Source: Nereocystis luetkeana
Lineage: Eukaryota > Sar > Phaeophyceae > Laminariales > Laminariaceae
NCBI GenBank assembly: GCA_031213475.1
Contig: JARUPZ010000034.1
Location: 5,246,680-5,310,679 of the forward strand
Direction: 5' to 3'
Length of the DNA: 64,000 bases
Part shown: one piece after another, positions 21,801-33,500 of the stretch
Numbering within the stretch: position 1 is the stretch's first letter
How the letters are laid out: each line of letters starts with the position of its first letter
Notes under the pieces: generated by a model
What the model was told of the DNA's origin: nothing
Seen by the model: the letters and a program-made list of their open reading frames with translations, nothing else
Database searches by the model: none
Program-made: the position numbers and the translations under genes

Positions 21801-23180
21801 GTCAGTACCAGGCAGGTACGAATATGACGTACCAGGTACGACACAATCACCAGTGTCTGGTATACTGGTAGCAGGGATGGGGGGCACTATGGATAGATGG
21901 ACACACTTGTCTACATCGCATGGCAAGGGGAGAGGCTTTTATGCCCTGACACCTGACACATCTCGCGTGTTCGTGTGAGCACGGGTTCACGCAACAGAAC
22001 ATACCAGGAAGCAAACCCAGACCCGGCGAGAGTTCAAAGCGTCCGCGATGTTCAGAGCAGCTACACGGGCAGGCGGGTACTGCTGTAGTGCATGCAGCCG
22101 ACCGCTGTGGACACGACGCCGCGGACGATAGACTGAATGGGTCAGGGCAGAGAACGGCCTGTGAGGTGCTCCGGCACTCTCGCACGGCTCGGCCTGCTTT
22201 GTCTCGTCTCGCATGCTCGGGACCAGCAGAAGACAGGGTCGGTGTCGTTCGGGGGTAGGGGACACCCAATATCCTGGAGGTATCAATCACTCTGTTCGAA
22301 AATGTAAGGACCGTTTTATTATAAACATGCGAATAAAATGATTCATATATTTTCGACCAGGTAGGGAGAAGCTAAACCATCTTGCAGAAGCTCGGAAGCA
22401 ATATCACCAACAGGCTGAAGTGCGAGCGAGCTAAGTGCATACGCTTAGGGAACAAGCACGCTTCTATAGAGGGAGCAGGGGATTCGGGCAAAGGCTTCCA
22501 CCGCAATCGCTCTGTAGGGGCGTATAGCCACAACGAAAGCATTGCTGCACACAAGAACATGGCAGCGGCGAGAGTTACGTATCTACTGCTACTGTGTGTG
22601 GTAATAATATGTACAACGACAACCCAAAATAATTAGACCGCTCACCTGTCTAGGCAGTTGGTGTACACCGTGTCCCGGTCCCCATGGGAGGCCTCGCTCA
22701 AGGACGCAACAGTGAACCACAGGAAACATGCGTACGATAACGGGGGCATCGATGCTCTCCACATTCGTGCATGCGGCAATAACTACCAAGGCTAAAGGAA
22801 AGCAAATTGAACGCGAAGGGGAGGCAATCAATTCGTGAATTCAAAGCGAAGGGTTTCAATTGTTTCGAAGGATGTTTGTTCCGATATTTCCGGGGTTGCT
22901 TGCAGATATCATCGTTCCGCCCCCGACCTGTGCAGCGCACACGGCCTGAGAAGCAGCACAGCTCGCAGCTTGGTGAGCAACCCGAAACATTCCCTTCTTG
23001 GCTGAAGAGGCCGCTTCAGACTGATCTCGCCGATGCCCTTGCACAGGGCCTAGAATATTTTCGATCAACCAACAGTCCATCTCTCCACCTACAAATGTGA
23101 ATGTTCAACAAGCGAAAAACACACAAAAAAAACATAAAAACAAGATCGGGATCACACAGGCAAGCAAAAGCAGCAGATGA
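18840..23180. other. Region without a recognised gene
   Basis: Holds G-runs, several TACCWGGTA sites, the 170-bp tandem pair and scattered short open frames. A frame with a hydrophobic stretch near 19390-19470 (minus, TVLCCFALLCLCRVSAV) could hold the missing PGAP3 signal-peptide exon, but no splice junction supports it. Confidence 0.5.
20680..21000 (+). repeat. Tandem pair of about 170 bp
   Basis: Both halves contain GGGCTCCGTGGC, GTGCTCTGGGCGTTCAAA, GCGAAATCTGGCAAG and GCGTCCCGCCGAGCTAGAGC, about 170 bp apart. Moderately diverged. No function recognised. Confidence 0.75.
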
Positions 23181-23189
23181 AGCACAGCA

Positions 23190-23240
23190 GCAACAACAGC
23201 AGCAACAGCAGCAGCAGCAGCAGCAGCAGTAGCACAGCAG
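23190..23240. repeat. CAG triplet run
   Basis: About 15 CAG units with a few changes; other CTG/CAG runs at 24080-24137 and 63433-63490. Not inside a gene I recognise. Confidence 0.85.
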
Positions 23241-23540
23241 CACATAACTCACAGAGCAAGACCATTCCCCCCTCTGCGCTGAGCACGCCCCCCCCCCCCC
23301 CCCCCCCCCCCGCTCACGCGCGAGCTCCAGCACGATTGTCTCGGCAATTGCCCCCGTTCTCACCACGCGCTGCTTTGCTTGAATTAGGGAGACAACATCA
23401 GTATGGCGGCGAGGCATATAGAGAACGAGATACGAGACTTTTCTCTGTGTCCGAAAAAGGAAAGGAAAGGAAGCAAGGCCCGCAGAGCAAATGGAGTGGA
23501 AGATGCTGTTCTCCACTCTGCGCTGAGGCTGTCTCTGCAG

Positions 23541-23604
23541 AGGATCCTCAGGGAGACCCCCCCCTCCGACGCGGCGAAGTCTCGGGACTTCTCCGTCTAC
23601 ACAG
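23541..23604 (+). CDS. Candidate short exon
   Basis: Acceptor GTCTCTGCAG and donor ACACAG/GTGCGC bracket RILRETPPSDAAKSRDFSVY. Good splice sites and mixed composition, but the minus strand is open too and no neighbouring exon was recognised. Confidence 0.25.
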
Positions 23605-23833
23605 GTGCGCTGTCGCTTGGCTCGGCTCGGCTGGGATATGTGCAAACACTCTGGGAGAGCGAGAAAGCAGAGAGGGTTCAATGCAATACCAGGTATTCAG
23701 TAGGTACAGTATTAATAGTATTAATACAGCAGTAGTAGTGTACTTTTAACGTACAGCTATATACCTGGTATGTACCAGGTACACGTTTGCATGATCCCGA
23801 ACACACCCGAACTTTGAACTTTCGACTTTTGCG

Positions 23834-23910
23834 TACCACTCCGTCCGGGAATTTAAGAGCTAGATTATATGTATTATAATATAAAAGAGGTGCTTATATT
23901 CCCGTACATA
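23834..23910. mobile_element. Family C MITE, right end decayed
   Basis: TACCACTCCGTCCGGGAATT on the left and CTTATATTCCCG on the right. Confidence 0.6.
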
Positions 23911-24099
23911 ACGTTACCTGTACATCATGTTTGAGGGCAAGTGTTCGTGATTTTACATTACCAGGTACAGATTAGTCCTGCAAGAGCAAGCAGTGGAAAC
24001 TGTGTGGACTGAAACACATTTCGATCGTTTTTTCACGGGTCCAGATCTCCAGATACTTTTTGGAGACAAGTGCAAAACTCCGCTCGCCGCTGCTGCTTC

Positions 24100-24135
<36 letters not shown>

Positions 24136-24529
24136 AGCTGAGGCAAGAGAAGGAAAGCAGAGCAGGCGAGTAACGCACTCACTGCAAACAAGGAATTCGT
24201 TTGCGTACATGTATGTACACACAAGCACAGGAAAGCGAAGAAACCAGAGAAAAACAACCGAGCGAGGCAGGTACGTAAAGCGAACCAATGCGGAAGCAAA
24301 GCAAGAAAAGCAAACCAGACCGCACAAACAGGCAGACAGAGCGAAGTAAGAAATACAACAAAACAAGTACGAGCGCACAGCAAGGGAGCTGAAAAATGTA
24401 GGCTAGCAAAAGCAAAGCAACCTAACATAGGCGTGCAACCCCATCCAAACGAGGCAATTCGAAACAGCAAAGCAAGCAAGCGACGCCGTTCAAAGCAAGA
24501 CTACTGCTGTAGTAAATAAAGCAAGCAAG

Positions 24530-24885
24530 CAAACATGGCAAGCAAAGCAAGGCAACACAGAGGCAAGCTGGGCAGAGCACAGCAAAGTAAGGCAAGCCGA
24601 GCGGAGCAAAGCAACGCAGCGCAGCGCAACGCAGCGCAACGCAACGCATCGCAAAGCAAAGCAACCCAAAGCAAAGCAAAGCAAAACAAAGCAACGCAAC
24701 GCAAAGCAAAGCGAAGCGAAGAAAAGCCAAGCAACGCAAAGCAAAGCAAAGCAAAGCGAAGCAGAGCAAAACAAAGCAAAGCGAAGCACGGCAAAGCAAA
24801 GCAACGCTACGCTACGCTACGCAAAGCAAAGCAGAGCAGATCAGGCAGAGCAAAGCAAAGCAAGCAAACGAGCAAGGCAAATCAA
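24530..24885. repeat. (GCAAA)-type pentamer array
   Basis: AGCAAAGCAA, GCAACGCAA and GCGAA variants over about 350 bp; a second weaker stretch lies at 25205-25480. Confidence 0.9.
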
Positions 24886-25510
24886 GCAACGAAATGAGGG
24901 AGTGTGGCTGCCAACGAATCAAAAGCCACAGCAGCAGCGAAGCAAGTGCAAGGGTAATCGATTCCCAGTTGATGATCTACAGCAAACCTTTCAGGGCAGA
25001 TGATCTACACGATCTGTATGATCTGTATGATCTAGCCCATGTTGCTGGGTGGGAGCCGTATAAGCTGCATGATACCGCACGTGTTTCCTGGGTTGGGTAT
25101 GTACTACGCAGATCCTGCACAACCTCTGACAACGGCAGCTGAGGAACTAGATGATCCATCTGTGGATGATCTATCGAATCTGTAGATGATATCTGTCTGT
25201 CCGAGGTGTGCAAGCAAGCAAAGCCGCGCACCCCTTGGTACCTGGTAAGGAGTAGGCGAAGCAATGCAAGCAAGCACACAGGGAAAGCGAAGTAAAACAA
25301 ACACGGCGATGCAAAAAAGCAAGCATCCAAGGCAAAGCAAAGCAGAGCAAAGCAAAGCAAAGCAACAGCAAAATCAAAAGCAATGCAAAGCGAGGCAAAC
25401 CAAAGCGAACCGAGTAAGCAGAGATGAGTAGGCAAAGCAAACCAGAGCAAGGACCGAAGCGGAGCAAAGCAGCAATCACACCGTATATCGAACCCAGCAG
25501 TTCCATTTAA

Positions 25511-25598
25511 CCCTTTTAGAATGCAGTCCCGTTTTGGGGACAAACCCCTCTAATTCTAGGTACTTCGTCCCCAAAACGGGACTGCGGTGCTAAAAGCA
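25511..25598. mobile_element. Family B MITE with TTAA on both sides
   Basis: TTAA at 25507-25510 and 25599-25602 bracket the element. Confidence 0.88.
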
Positions 25599-25602
25599 TT
25601 AA

Positions 25603-27298
25603 AAAAACGAAAGGAAATAACACCTCAGTTGTGCGATCGACATTTTCCTCAAAGGTATTCATGTTGTCCCGTGTCCCGTGCACACGTATTAGCCGACGGC
25701 ATCCCAAGATCGTTCGAACGCGAGGCTAGGGAGCGCTCTGGCCATCACTCCATCATCGTGGTTCGTTGCCGTTATGTATGACCAGCCGTGCCTCTGATCC
25801 TACCCACGATATCAGGGATGCGTGTTGCGAACGCGTGTCTTGAAGGAGGTGTGAACGGCGCCCGTTCTCGCCCGTTCGCCCGAAACTGTCCAAACAATGC
25901 GAACGGCACCCGCGAACGGCACCCACAAAAATATGGAAAGGCGTTAATACAGGGGATGGCACACTATCGTCCCCTTTCGAGACAACAACAACAACAACAA
26001 CAATAACAACAACAAAACTTTCCAATGTACATGGAGATATTTCGTATCAGTATTTCCCACCCTGGGGGGCAATTTTTTTAATTCGTACGAACTGTATCTC
26101 GAACAACAAGAATTTACGAGAAAAAAAAAAAAAATGCGAACGGCGCGTGGATTTTCCCGCGCGGTTGGCAAAGCATACCGCCGAAGCTAAACGGGCGTAC
26201 AAACGCCTCGGTCTCGAAATACATCGCTCGCATTTTCTATCCTCCGTTTCCGCTCCCCTCGATCGAAAACCCTTCGGACGCGGAGCGGCAACTAGCTCGT
26301 TCGTCCGAGTCCTCCGCGTCTGATAGTTCTCATGATGCTGTTGCAACGACGACAGCCATGAAGGCCTTGGTCCTGCCAACTGGATCCTCGGTTGGGAGTT
26401 CCCCCCCCCCCCCCGGAAATCCTGCGTGTGTACATACGTGTATCGGGTAACTCGCTCCCTGTCCTATAATTACGTGATCCTGGCGTGTCTTCCACGGTGT
26501 GTGTATACCCAGGTCAAGGAAGGAAAGTGCCAGTGATATCGAGTCGAACCTCTACCCAGGGAGCACCCCCAAAGACAAGGCACGGGAGTAGGCCCATAAC
26601 CAGCCCCTAACCCCATATAACCCTAATCTAATCTGAGCGTGACCCCAAGCCAGACCACTGCGATCGACCTCATCATTTTTTTCGGAGCTCTTGACGGGTC
26701 AGGAAGTGGGCGAAATCTCACGGGTCGGGTCGGGTCGGGTCAGAGGAGGCTTTGAAATTCTCGCGGGTCGGTTCGGGTCGGGTCGGGCCCCCCTTACCCC
26801 ACCCGACCGGACCTGACCCGCGAGGTTTGACCCGACCCGTGAAGGGCCCTGAGTAGTTTCGTTACTAAAAATACCGTTGTATTGACGGGTCGTGGTATAA
26901 GGATTTTGCCCTGGGCTGGGGTGATCGATCTATCTTTTTACTGAGCTAGGTAACAGCTTCACGTTTGACGTTGTCGAGGACACGGGTTCGAATCTCACTC
27001 TAAGCGTTTCTTTGATAGAAGCGCTTGCGCTTGCGTCCCTGAACACCCATGTCTTCCCTGATTCCCCAGGTATGGAAACGAAGCGGGTAGGTCAGCGCAC
27101 GGCCGTACACGGTGGTGCCGACGCCCCAAACATCCCGCCATTCAGAGGCGGGGAGAGTGTTATATGGATTACCCTGGGCCGGGTAATCGATCGATATTTT
27201 ACCACTGTAGCTCACAAGGTCAACACCTCCCAAGTCGTACGTAAACTAGCAAGCAAAGGTCGAGAGGAGGGGCTGACGCAAGAAGAGCCGGGAAGGAG
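25603..27298. other. Region without a firm gene
   Basis: A plus-strand frame around 26140-26400 reads SIPPKLNGRTNASVSKYIAR and later ENPSDAERQLARSSESSASD. It has mixed composition and no start codon and might be an exon, possibly 5' of the LanC-like gene, but splice sites are unclear. The (GGGTC) block and a B-box-like GGGTTCGAATCTC (26983) lie further right. Confidence 0.35.
26705..26850. repeat. Inverted (GGGTC)/(GACCC) pair
   Basis: CGGGTCGGGTCGGGTCGGGT at 26721 and a second run near 26770, then ACCCGACC..GACCCGCGAG and GACCCGACCCGTGAAGGGCC; the ends CTTGACGGGTCAGG and GACCCGTGAAGGGCCC are imperfect complements, so the block can fold back on itself. Confidence 0.7.
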
Positions 27299-27403
27299 GT
27301 CTACACCAAGGTTGTGAACCGAAAACCGAAAGTCGTGTTTTTCGGTCGTTTTTATTTCGGTTTTTCACGACCGAAAACCAACATATATATATAGATATAT
27401 ATA

Positions 27404-27509
27404 TTACGGGGGACCATAGTTAATAGGACCTATGGTGTACATAAAAACCTATATATTTAACCATTTTTACTAACATCATTTGGTTCTATTAACTATGTTC
27501 CCCCGTAAT
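27404..27509. mobile_element. Family A MITE inside the hAT-like element
   Basis: Complete copy with TA on both sides, 20 bp from the nested 831-bp element. Confidence 0.88.
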
Positions 27510-27529
27510 AGGAATATTTCTGTATGTTA

Positions 27530-28360
27530 GACCTATGCCAATGGTACAGCGAAGTTGCAATAAAAAGTTTGAATTCCAAAGATACCCGCCAAAATTTTTC
27601 AGAACACGCTTCCTATGGGCCACCTAAAAAAAAAAAAAAGTTCCTAACTTTTGGAAAAGCCCAAAAAAAGCAAATCTGGGGCCGATGTTGGGCCAACATC
27701 GGCTTGAGAAAAACTCAGGCCGATCTTTGGTTCGAAGCGGCGAGATTCCGAGTCCTCGACAGACATCGATCAACAAAACCAACGATTGCGTCACGAATTC
27801 TCAACGGAGTGCGCTCGTTAGGGGCTCCGACCCACCCTAGGGTCATCGTCTTCACACCATGGCCGGTGTCACGTGACGGGAGCTGACCAGGCGTGTGATA
27901 AAAAAACATTTGGCCGCTGGTTCGCACAAAACAGAAGACAAAACTTCTCCATCCGTCTCGAATTGCCAAAAATAGTCTTTTTTTCAGGTTTGGGAGGATA
28001 CCGTACGACGCCGCCGGCAAGCTCTCGCTCCCTAGACCATGGATCCGCCTGATATCTTCGAGGCCGTCATCTATACTCGTTGGGCTTGCCAGATACCGAG
28101 TGGGTTGGCCGTGGGTTGAGTCTATGTCGAGATCGAGGGTCGATCGTCGCACGAGCTGGTTTCGATCACCGTGTTGACAATTTGCGACCAGAAAAACACA
28201 AATTGCGCCGCCTGCAGCCGTTGGGGGAAAAAAAAGAAAAAATCAAACTTTTTTCTCTTTTTTACTCACAGCGGCGGTACGAGAAATTTTTCGGCTGTTT
28301 TTTGAAAGCCATATATTTGAAAAAAAACTTTTGGACTTCGCGTTTCCATTGGCATAGGTC
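27530..28360 (-). mobile_element. 833-bp family, copy 2 (inverted, nested)
   Basis: 831 bp, in reverse orientation to the copy 25 kb upstream; TTA at 27527-27529 and 28361-28363. Very similar along its whole length. It sits inside the hAT-like element, so it is younger than that insertion. Confidence 0.88.
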
Positions 28361-28458
28361 TTAATAGTTGAAAAAAAAAAACGAAACCAGCCGACATTTT
28401 CGGTTTTTCGAAACACCGTTTGGTTTCGGTTTGCTTTTAGCTTGTAAAAAATAAATAA

Positions 28459-29312
28459 GGGCCCATCTTATCGAGTTTTTTTTTTTTTTTTCAATTTGAT
28501 CTGTTTTTTTCAAAATTCAATTTGCATCTGATTGCCCGAAGAGTGAATCACCAAGCAGGCATTCTCAGGGTAAATTAAAAAATTCAATTTGAGTGAAGTG
28601 TTTCATGAGACTTTTTTCGTGTGATTTTTTCTAATTTCAATTTGGAATTTGGGAGTTCATCAGCCTTGATATAGCATGTTCATGGTGGGTAAACACCTCC
28701 GGTGGAGTCTGGAGTGATTCTTGGCTTTTTCGGTGACCGGGATTCAGGCGACAAAACGCGAACCTCAACGAGAGGAGACCGGAGCAATAGCCGCGCCCAC
28801 GCCCACAGACCATAGCACATCGTACCCCGGCGGTGGCGCCTCAAAAGTAATCATGGCGGCCGCAAGCCCTATTTTTCGGCCTGCTCGATCGGCCAACAAT
28901 CACGAAAACCGAGCAAACGAGCAAAAAAACGGAGGATACGCTCGAGACCTCGATAGCTGCATCACCGCTGCTGTTCCGCACGTGGCGCTTGAGGGCTCCC
29001 TCCGCCCACTCAAGACACCCTGAGAGTGATAGCTTCCTATCCTGCGCCACCAAAAAGAAAAAGAGGGTGCCGGCGGCGCGCGCGCGGCAGCGCAAACCTT
29101 CGCTCTTTTCTACGCTCGTCGCGGTTTTGTCGGCTGGGCGTTGTGTGACGTGGTGCTTTCTTCCAGGTTTATTCCGAATTATTTTTCGTCCTACATTTAG
29201 TACGCCGCTCCCCCATGGGACACAAACACTTTTTTTTTCGAAAATTATAAATAAAATTCATTGAAATTAAATAAGTTATTTTCCAAATAGCGTTCCCCGT
29301 CAAGATGGGCCC
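28459..29312 (+). mobile_element. Harbinger-like element, copy 1
   Basis: Ends GGGCCCATCTT and, inverted, GGGCCCATCTTGACGGGGAA; TAA at 28456-28458 and 29313-29315. TWA duplications and GGGCC ends fit PIF/Harbinger. A frame around 28770-28900 (SYPGGGASKVIMAAASPI) is shared with copy 2, suggesting an old coding relic. Too short for an autonomous element. Confidence 0.82.
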
Positions 29313-29822
29313 TAAGAACGAAACCGGCCGAATTTTCGGTGAAAAGGCGAAAAAACGACCGGGCCATTTTCCGTTTTCGGTTCACAACCCTGGTCTGCAC
29401 ACTGTCTGGTTCTTTGTCTTTGTCTGGCCATCAGCAGCAGCAGCAGCAGCAGGTCTTTCTGAGAGAGATACGAGCAGAACCTCGCGCACACAAACCAAGT
29501 GCAAGTATAAACGATCGGTTAACTCGTCTTGCCGCGTGCAATTGCTTTTTGTGTTGTCTCTGATCAAGTGTGCAGGTCGGGTCGCTCTCCCCGAAAAACT
29601 TCCCAACATGAACCGATCGACGACGTCAAACTCTACAGCTACGAGCTTCAGCTGTCTGCATTGCCCCGTGGGTCAACCCCGTCCTTCGCTGTCCTCATGC
29701 CCCCCCCCCCCCCCCGTCATCAATGTCTGATCGCCCCTCCTCCATCCTCCATCTCATCCTCTCTCTTTTGTCTACCTCTCCACGTCTATACCGGTACATA
29801 TTTGTTTGACACTATTAATAGG

Positions 29823-29960
29823 ACGGGGGACCATAGTAAATAGGACCAAATGTTGTTGGTAAATATTGGTAAATATATAGGTTTTTGCGTGTATCGCAGG
29901 TCCTATTTATCATGGTCCCCCGTTATATAGTACTGCGGGGGGCCGTAGTGAATTGGAACC
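29823..29960. mobile_element. Family A MITE with half copy
   Basis: Complete copy at 29823-29925 ending CCCCCGTTATA, then a left half (GGGGGGCCGTAGTGAATTGG) at about 29934-29960. Confidence 0.75.
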
Positions 29961-30027
29961 CCCAAGGGGCCCATAAAGAGTGTACCCCCCTATGTTCGCA
30001 CGCCGTGTTTGGTTCTGATTACTATTA

Positions 30028-30110
30028 TACCACTCTGTCCGGAAATATAAGGGCCCTTTCGTTTCCATATAAGTGCGTAACTGGGGCCTATATTTCCGCT
30101 CAGATTAGTA
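30028..30110. mobile_element. Family C MITE
   Basis: TACCACTCTGTCCGGAAATA on the left, CTATATTTCCGCTCAGATTA on the right. Confidence 0.65.
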
Positions 30111-30510
30111 TGTTCCCCGGCAGTAGTCTGCAGCAGTATCTCCCTCGCTCCCTCCCTCCTTGTAGATCTCGTTCTCTCGCACACGACGCCACCTCGCAGA
30201 ATCTCTCCCCCCCCCCCTCGTTTTCTGTCTCGTTCACTCTTTTACGTATCTCTCTTTCCACCCCCCCCCAACCCCCCCCCTCTCCCCCTCTTTATATCAT
30301 GCATTATCTCCGTCTTCCCCCTCCTTCCCGTCCCCCACACGACTACGGCCATGCATGAGATCGAGTACATCTCTCCTATCGAGTACACCCCCCCCCCTCC
30401 CCCCCCCCACCTTTCCCCTCCTTCCTACCCCCCCCCCTTCCCCCCCTCCTCCCTCCATCTGCAATCCCCTTCCTGCAACTGGTTGACGGTACCGCACTGC
30501 ACTTGGCGAG

Positions 30511-30594
30511 GCAGGGACGGCCGGCTACTGCCTCCTGTTCCTGGTGCTCCATTCCAGAGGGATAGGCTTCGGTCCCGCGGGCCGCACGGGCCAG
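30511..30594 (+). CDS. LANCL: LANCL exon 1 of those visible
   Basis: Reads AGTAGYCLLFLVLHSRG and continues to RTGQ with donor GGGCCAG/GTATTT. It corresponds to the YTGxAGxAxLxLRL helix of the family; the codons just before it spell LGE in frame. The acceptor is either GGCGAG/GCAGGG (30511) or GGCAG/GG (30515), after a long C/T tract. Only the first keeps phase 0 without further assumptions. Confidence 0.65.
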
Positions 30595-33500
30595 GTATTT
30601 ACACCGTTGATACCTAACTTTTACGTGTTTTTTTTCCGTGTGCGATTTCATTCAGGCTGTAACCCCATGTGCGATTTCATTCAGGCTGGGTTACAGTAGT
30701 GGGGGTACGATAAACCAGTCAAATTCTAAGTAATGTAGTGGGGGTACGATAAACCAGTCAAATTCTAAGTAATGTAGTGGGGGTACGATGAACCAGTCAA
30801 ATTCTAAGTAATTTAGTGGGGGTACGATAAACCAGCCAATTCTAAGTAATTTAGTGGGGGTACGATAAACCAGTCAAATTCTAAGTAATTTAGTGGGGGT
30901 ACGATGAACCAGTCAAATTCTAAGTAATTTAGTGGGGGTACGATAAACCAGTCAAATTCTAAGTAATTTAGTGGGGGTACGATAAACCAGTCAAATTCTA
31001 AGTAAGTTGTCCCCTAAACAGGACTGCAGTCGTGAAAGGGTCAAGGGAGGTCGAAATAGCTTGGCACACATGAACCGCGCCCACCTTTTTTTTTTTTTTT
31101 TCGGAAACGAGTACGAGTACTTGGAATTTGTGTGGGGTCATTTTTTATGGTACGTAGTATGTGTGCAAATGTATCATCAGAGAGGGCCGTAGGCCCGTGT
31201 TTTGAGAGACGTTTCCTACAATAGTTGATGATTTAGATCATTCAGGGCAGACATATTCCTGATCTGTACGATCTTCCGACAATAGTTGATGATTTAGATC
31301 ATTCAGGGCAGACATATTCCTGATCTGTACGATCTGTAGGACATGTGTGATCTGTATGATCCGTATGATCTAGCTCATAGGTGAGACCTTTGCCCCGCAC
31401 AATGGAACTGATCGTGTCACGTAAAGTTCATGGTATGTCACCCGAGAGTCAGTTGCATAGTGATCCCATTGCTGTCTCTGGAAGTGCCTACACCGGAAAT
31501 TAGATGCACTCATTGAAGCTGTCATCCATATGCAAGTCCGCCTCACAAGCGGTTCTTAGTAGGATGCAGCTCACCCTTCACGCGACTCGCCGGACACCTG
31601 ATCCCATTGCTGCCTCTGGAAGTGCCTACACCGGAAATTAAATTCACTCATTGAAGCTGTCATCCACATGCAAGTCCGCCTCACAAGCGGTTCTTAGTGG
31701 GATGCAGGCCACTCTTCATGCGACTCGCCGGACACCTCACGGTGCTTCGCGCTGGGTGCAAGCAATCTCGGCCTGGTCGGCGAAAAGGCGACATGCTCCG
31801 TCCCGGCATTGTAGGGATACGAGGATCTATGGTCATACGACTACGGCCATGCATGATATCGAGTACATCTCTCCTATCGAGTACACACCCCCCCACCCTC
31901 CTCCTCCACCTTCTCTTCCTCTTTTCGCTGTCGCAATTCGGGCGGTCTCGCATGCCGCGCTGGCACACAGGTGGCGGGCTACGCGAACCCTTTGGAGCTT
32001 GCGGCTGCTTACTTGGACGCGGCGCAGGCGTCTGTAGAGAGACAGGTGGCCAAACGGGGAGCGGGGAGCCAGGCGAGTAACCACGCGCGAGCGACGGTAC
32101 CAGGAAGTAGATTAGAGAAGCTAAGGGTAGGGTAGGGTAGGATAGGGTGGGGCAGAGTAGGGTAGGGCGAGGCAGGGTAGGGTAGGGTAATAGGGTAGGG
32201 TAGGGTAGGGTAGGGTAGGGTGGGGCAGAGTAGAGTGGGGCAGGGTAGGGTAGGGTAGGGTAGGGTAGGGTAGGGTAGGGTAGGGTGGGGTAGAGTAGAG
32301 TGGGGCAGGGTAGGGTAGGGTAGGGTAGGGTAGGGTAGGGTGGAGTGGGATGAGGTAAATTAGGGTAGGGTAGAGTAGAGTAGAGTAGGATAGAGGAGCT
32401 GAGAAGAGAGAACAGGAAAGGAGAGGAGAGTAAAGTTGAGTAGACTAGAGTAGAGTAAAGTAGGAAGAAAGTTTAGGGAAAGGGTCGAGCAAAGTAGTGG
32501 AGAGTAGAGTAGCGTAGAGGAGAGATGGGGAGAAGAGAGTGCATGAGAGTGCATTGGAGTGGAACCGCAGCAGATTGCAGTACAGTACGGCAAACTTCTG
32601 ATACTGTAGTAGAGTACAGTATAGTACGTATAGCAATACAACAGAGTAGTTTTGTGGCCTCATTTTGCGAGCTCGTTTTGCGAGCTCATTTCGCGACCTC
32701 GTTTTTTATCCTCATTTTGTCACCTCACTTTGGTTTTATTCAGGGGTTCGCCTTTCTCACCGGGTCGGCGGGGGTGCATGCCGTGGGAGCGGCGGTAGCA
32801 CAGCGGGTGGGCGATGCCGCCCGATCCAGGCGACACGCGCGAGAAGTGGCCGACATGGAAGAGCGAGGCAAGATGGGGGTGATAGTGGTGGTGGTGGTGA
32901 TGGTGATGGTGGTGGTGGTGGTGGTGGTGGTGATGGTGGTTGAGGGAGGCGGTGATGGTGGTGTGGGTGTTGGTGTTGTCGCTGTTGCTGTGGTACAGAT
33001 TGGTCCGTGTTTTGTTTTTCATCGTTCTCATTGGAACCTACTTGTCCTTCCTTACTCCCTCCCTCTCTTTATTTTTCCCGCCTTCTCTGTTATCCCCCGT
33101 TTCCCAATCTCCCGAAATCCTTCCTCCTTCCCTGCCCCCCGCCCCTCCCCCCCCCGCGGGGGGTACCCCCCCCCCGCTCTCTGCCTACGTTTCTATCCCC
33201 GCCCCCCCGTCCCTATCCCCTTTCTTCCATTTCAACTGGCCGAACATTTCGTGTGACAGATTATTCGGAACTCAATTGGATATACTTCCAATAGTTAAGA
33301 GTAAAAGGTTAGCTCCGACCCCCTCCCCCCCGTCTCCGTCTCGAAAAGGATGCGTTGCCAATCGTAAAATTACCAAGGCGAGCAACAAATCAGTACGCCC
33401 CCCCCCCCCCCCCCCTCTCTCTAAACAACCACTCTCCTTCACAACTCCCCCTCTTCCCTTCCTCTGCCTCGGCAGTGCTAGCGGAGGACGAGCCGCGATC

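Larger units (their letters stand above)
27307..29392. mobile_element. hAT-like element holding three nested insertions
   Basis: Ends CAAGGTTGTGAACCGAAAAC and, inverted, CAGGGTTGTGAACCGAAAAC. Flanks are GTCTACAC (27299-27306) and GTCTGCAC (29393-29400), an 8-bp target duplication with one difference. An 8-bp duplication plus a CAGGG terminus define hAT. After removing the MITE (27404-27509), the 831-bp element (27530-28360) and the Harbinger-like element (28459-29312), only about 300 bp remain, rich in CGAAAACCGAAA-type repeats; no transposase is left. Confidence 0.85.

Noticed and set aside
22382-22636. Frame with GAGDSGKG, like a G-alpha P-loop
   Set aside because: The context (no lysine-serine/threonine after the loop, no switch regions) does not fit a G protein; likely chance.
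24422-24804. Cys/Leu-rich frames over the GCAAA array
   Set aside because: All three minus frames are open because the repeat lacks stops; no gene.
32115-32520. TAGGG array as an interstitial telomere
   Set aside because: The unit is five bases, not TTAGGG or TTTAGGG, and it is strongly variegated.
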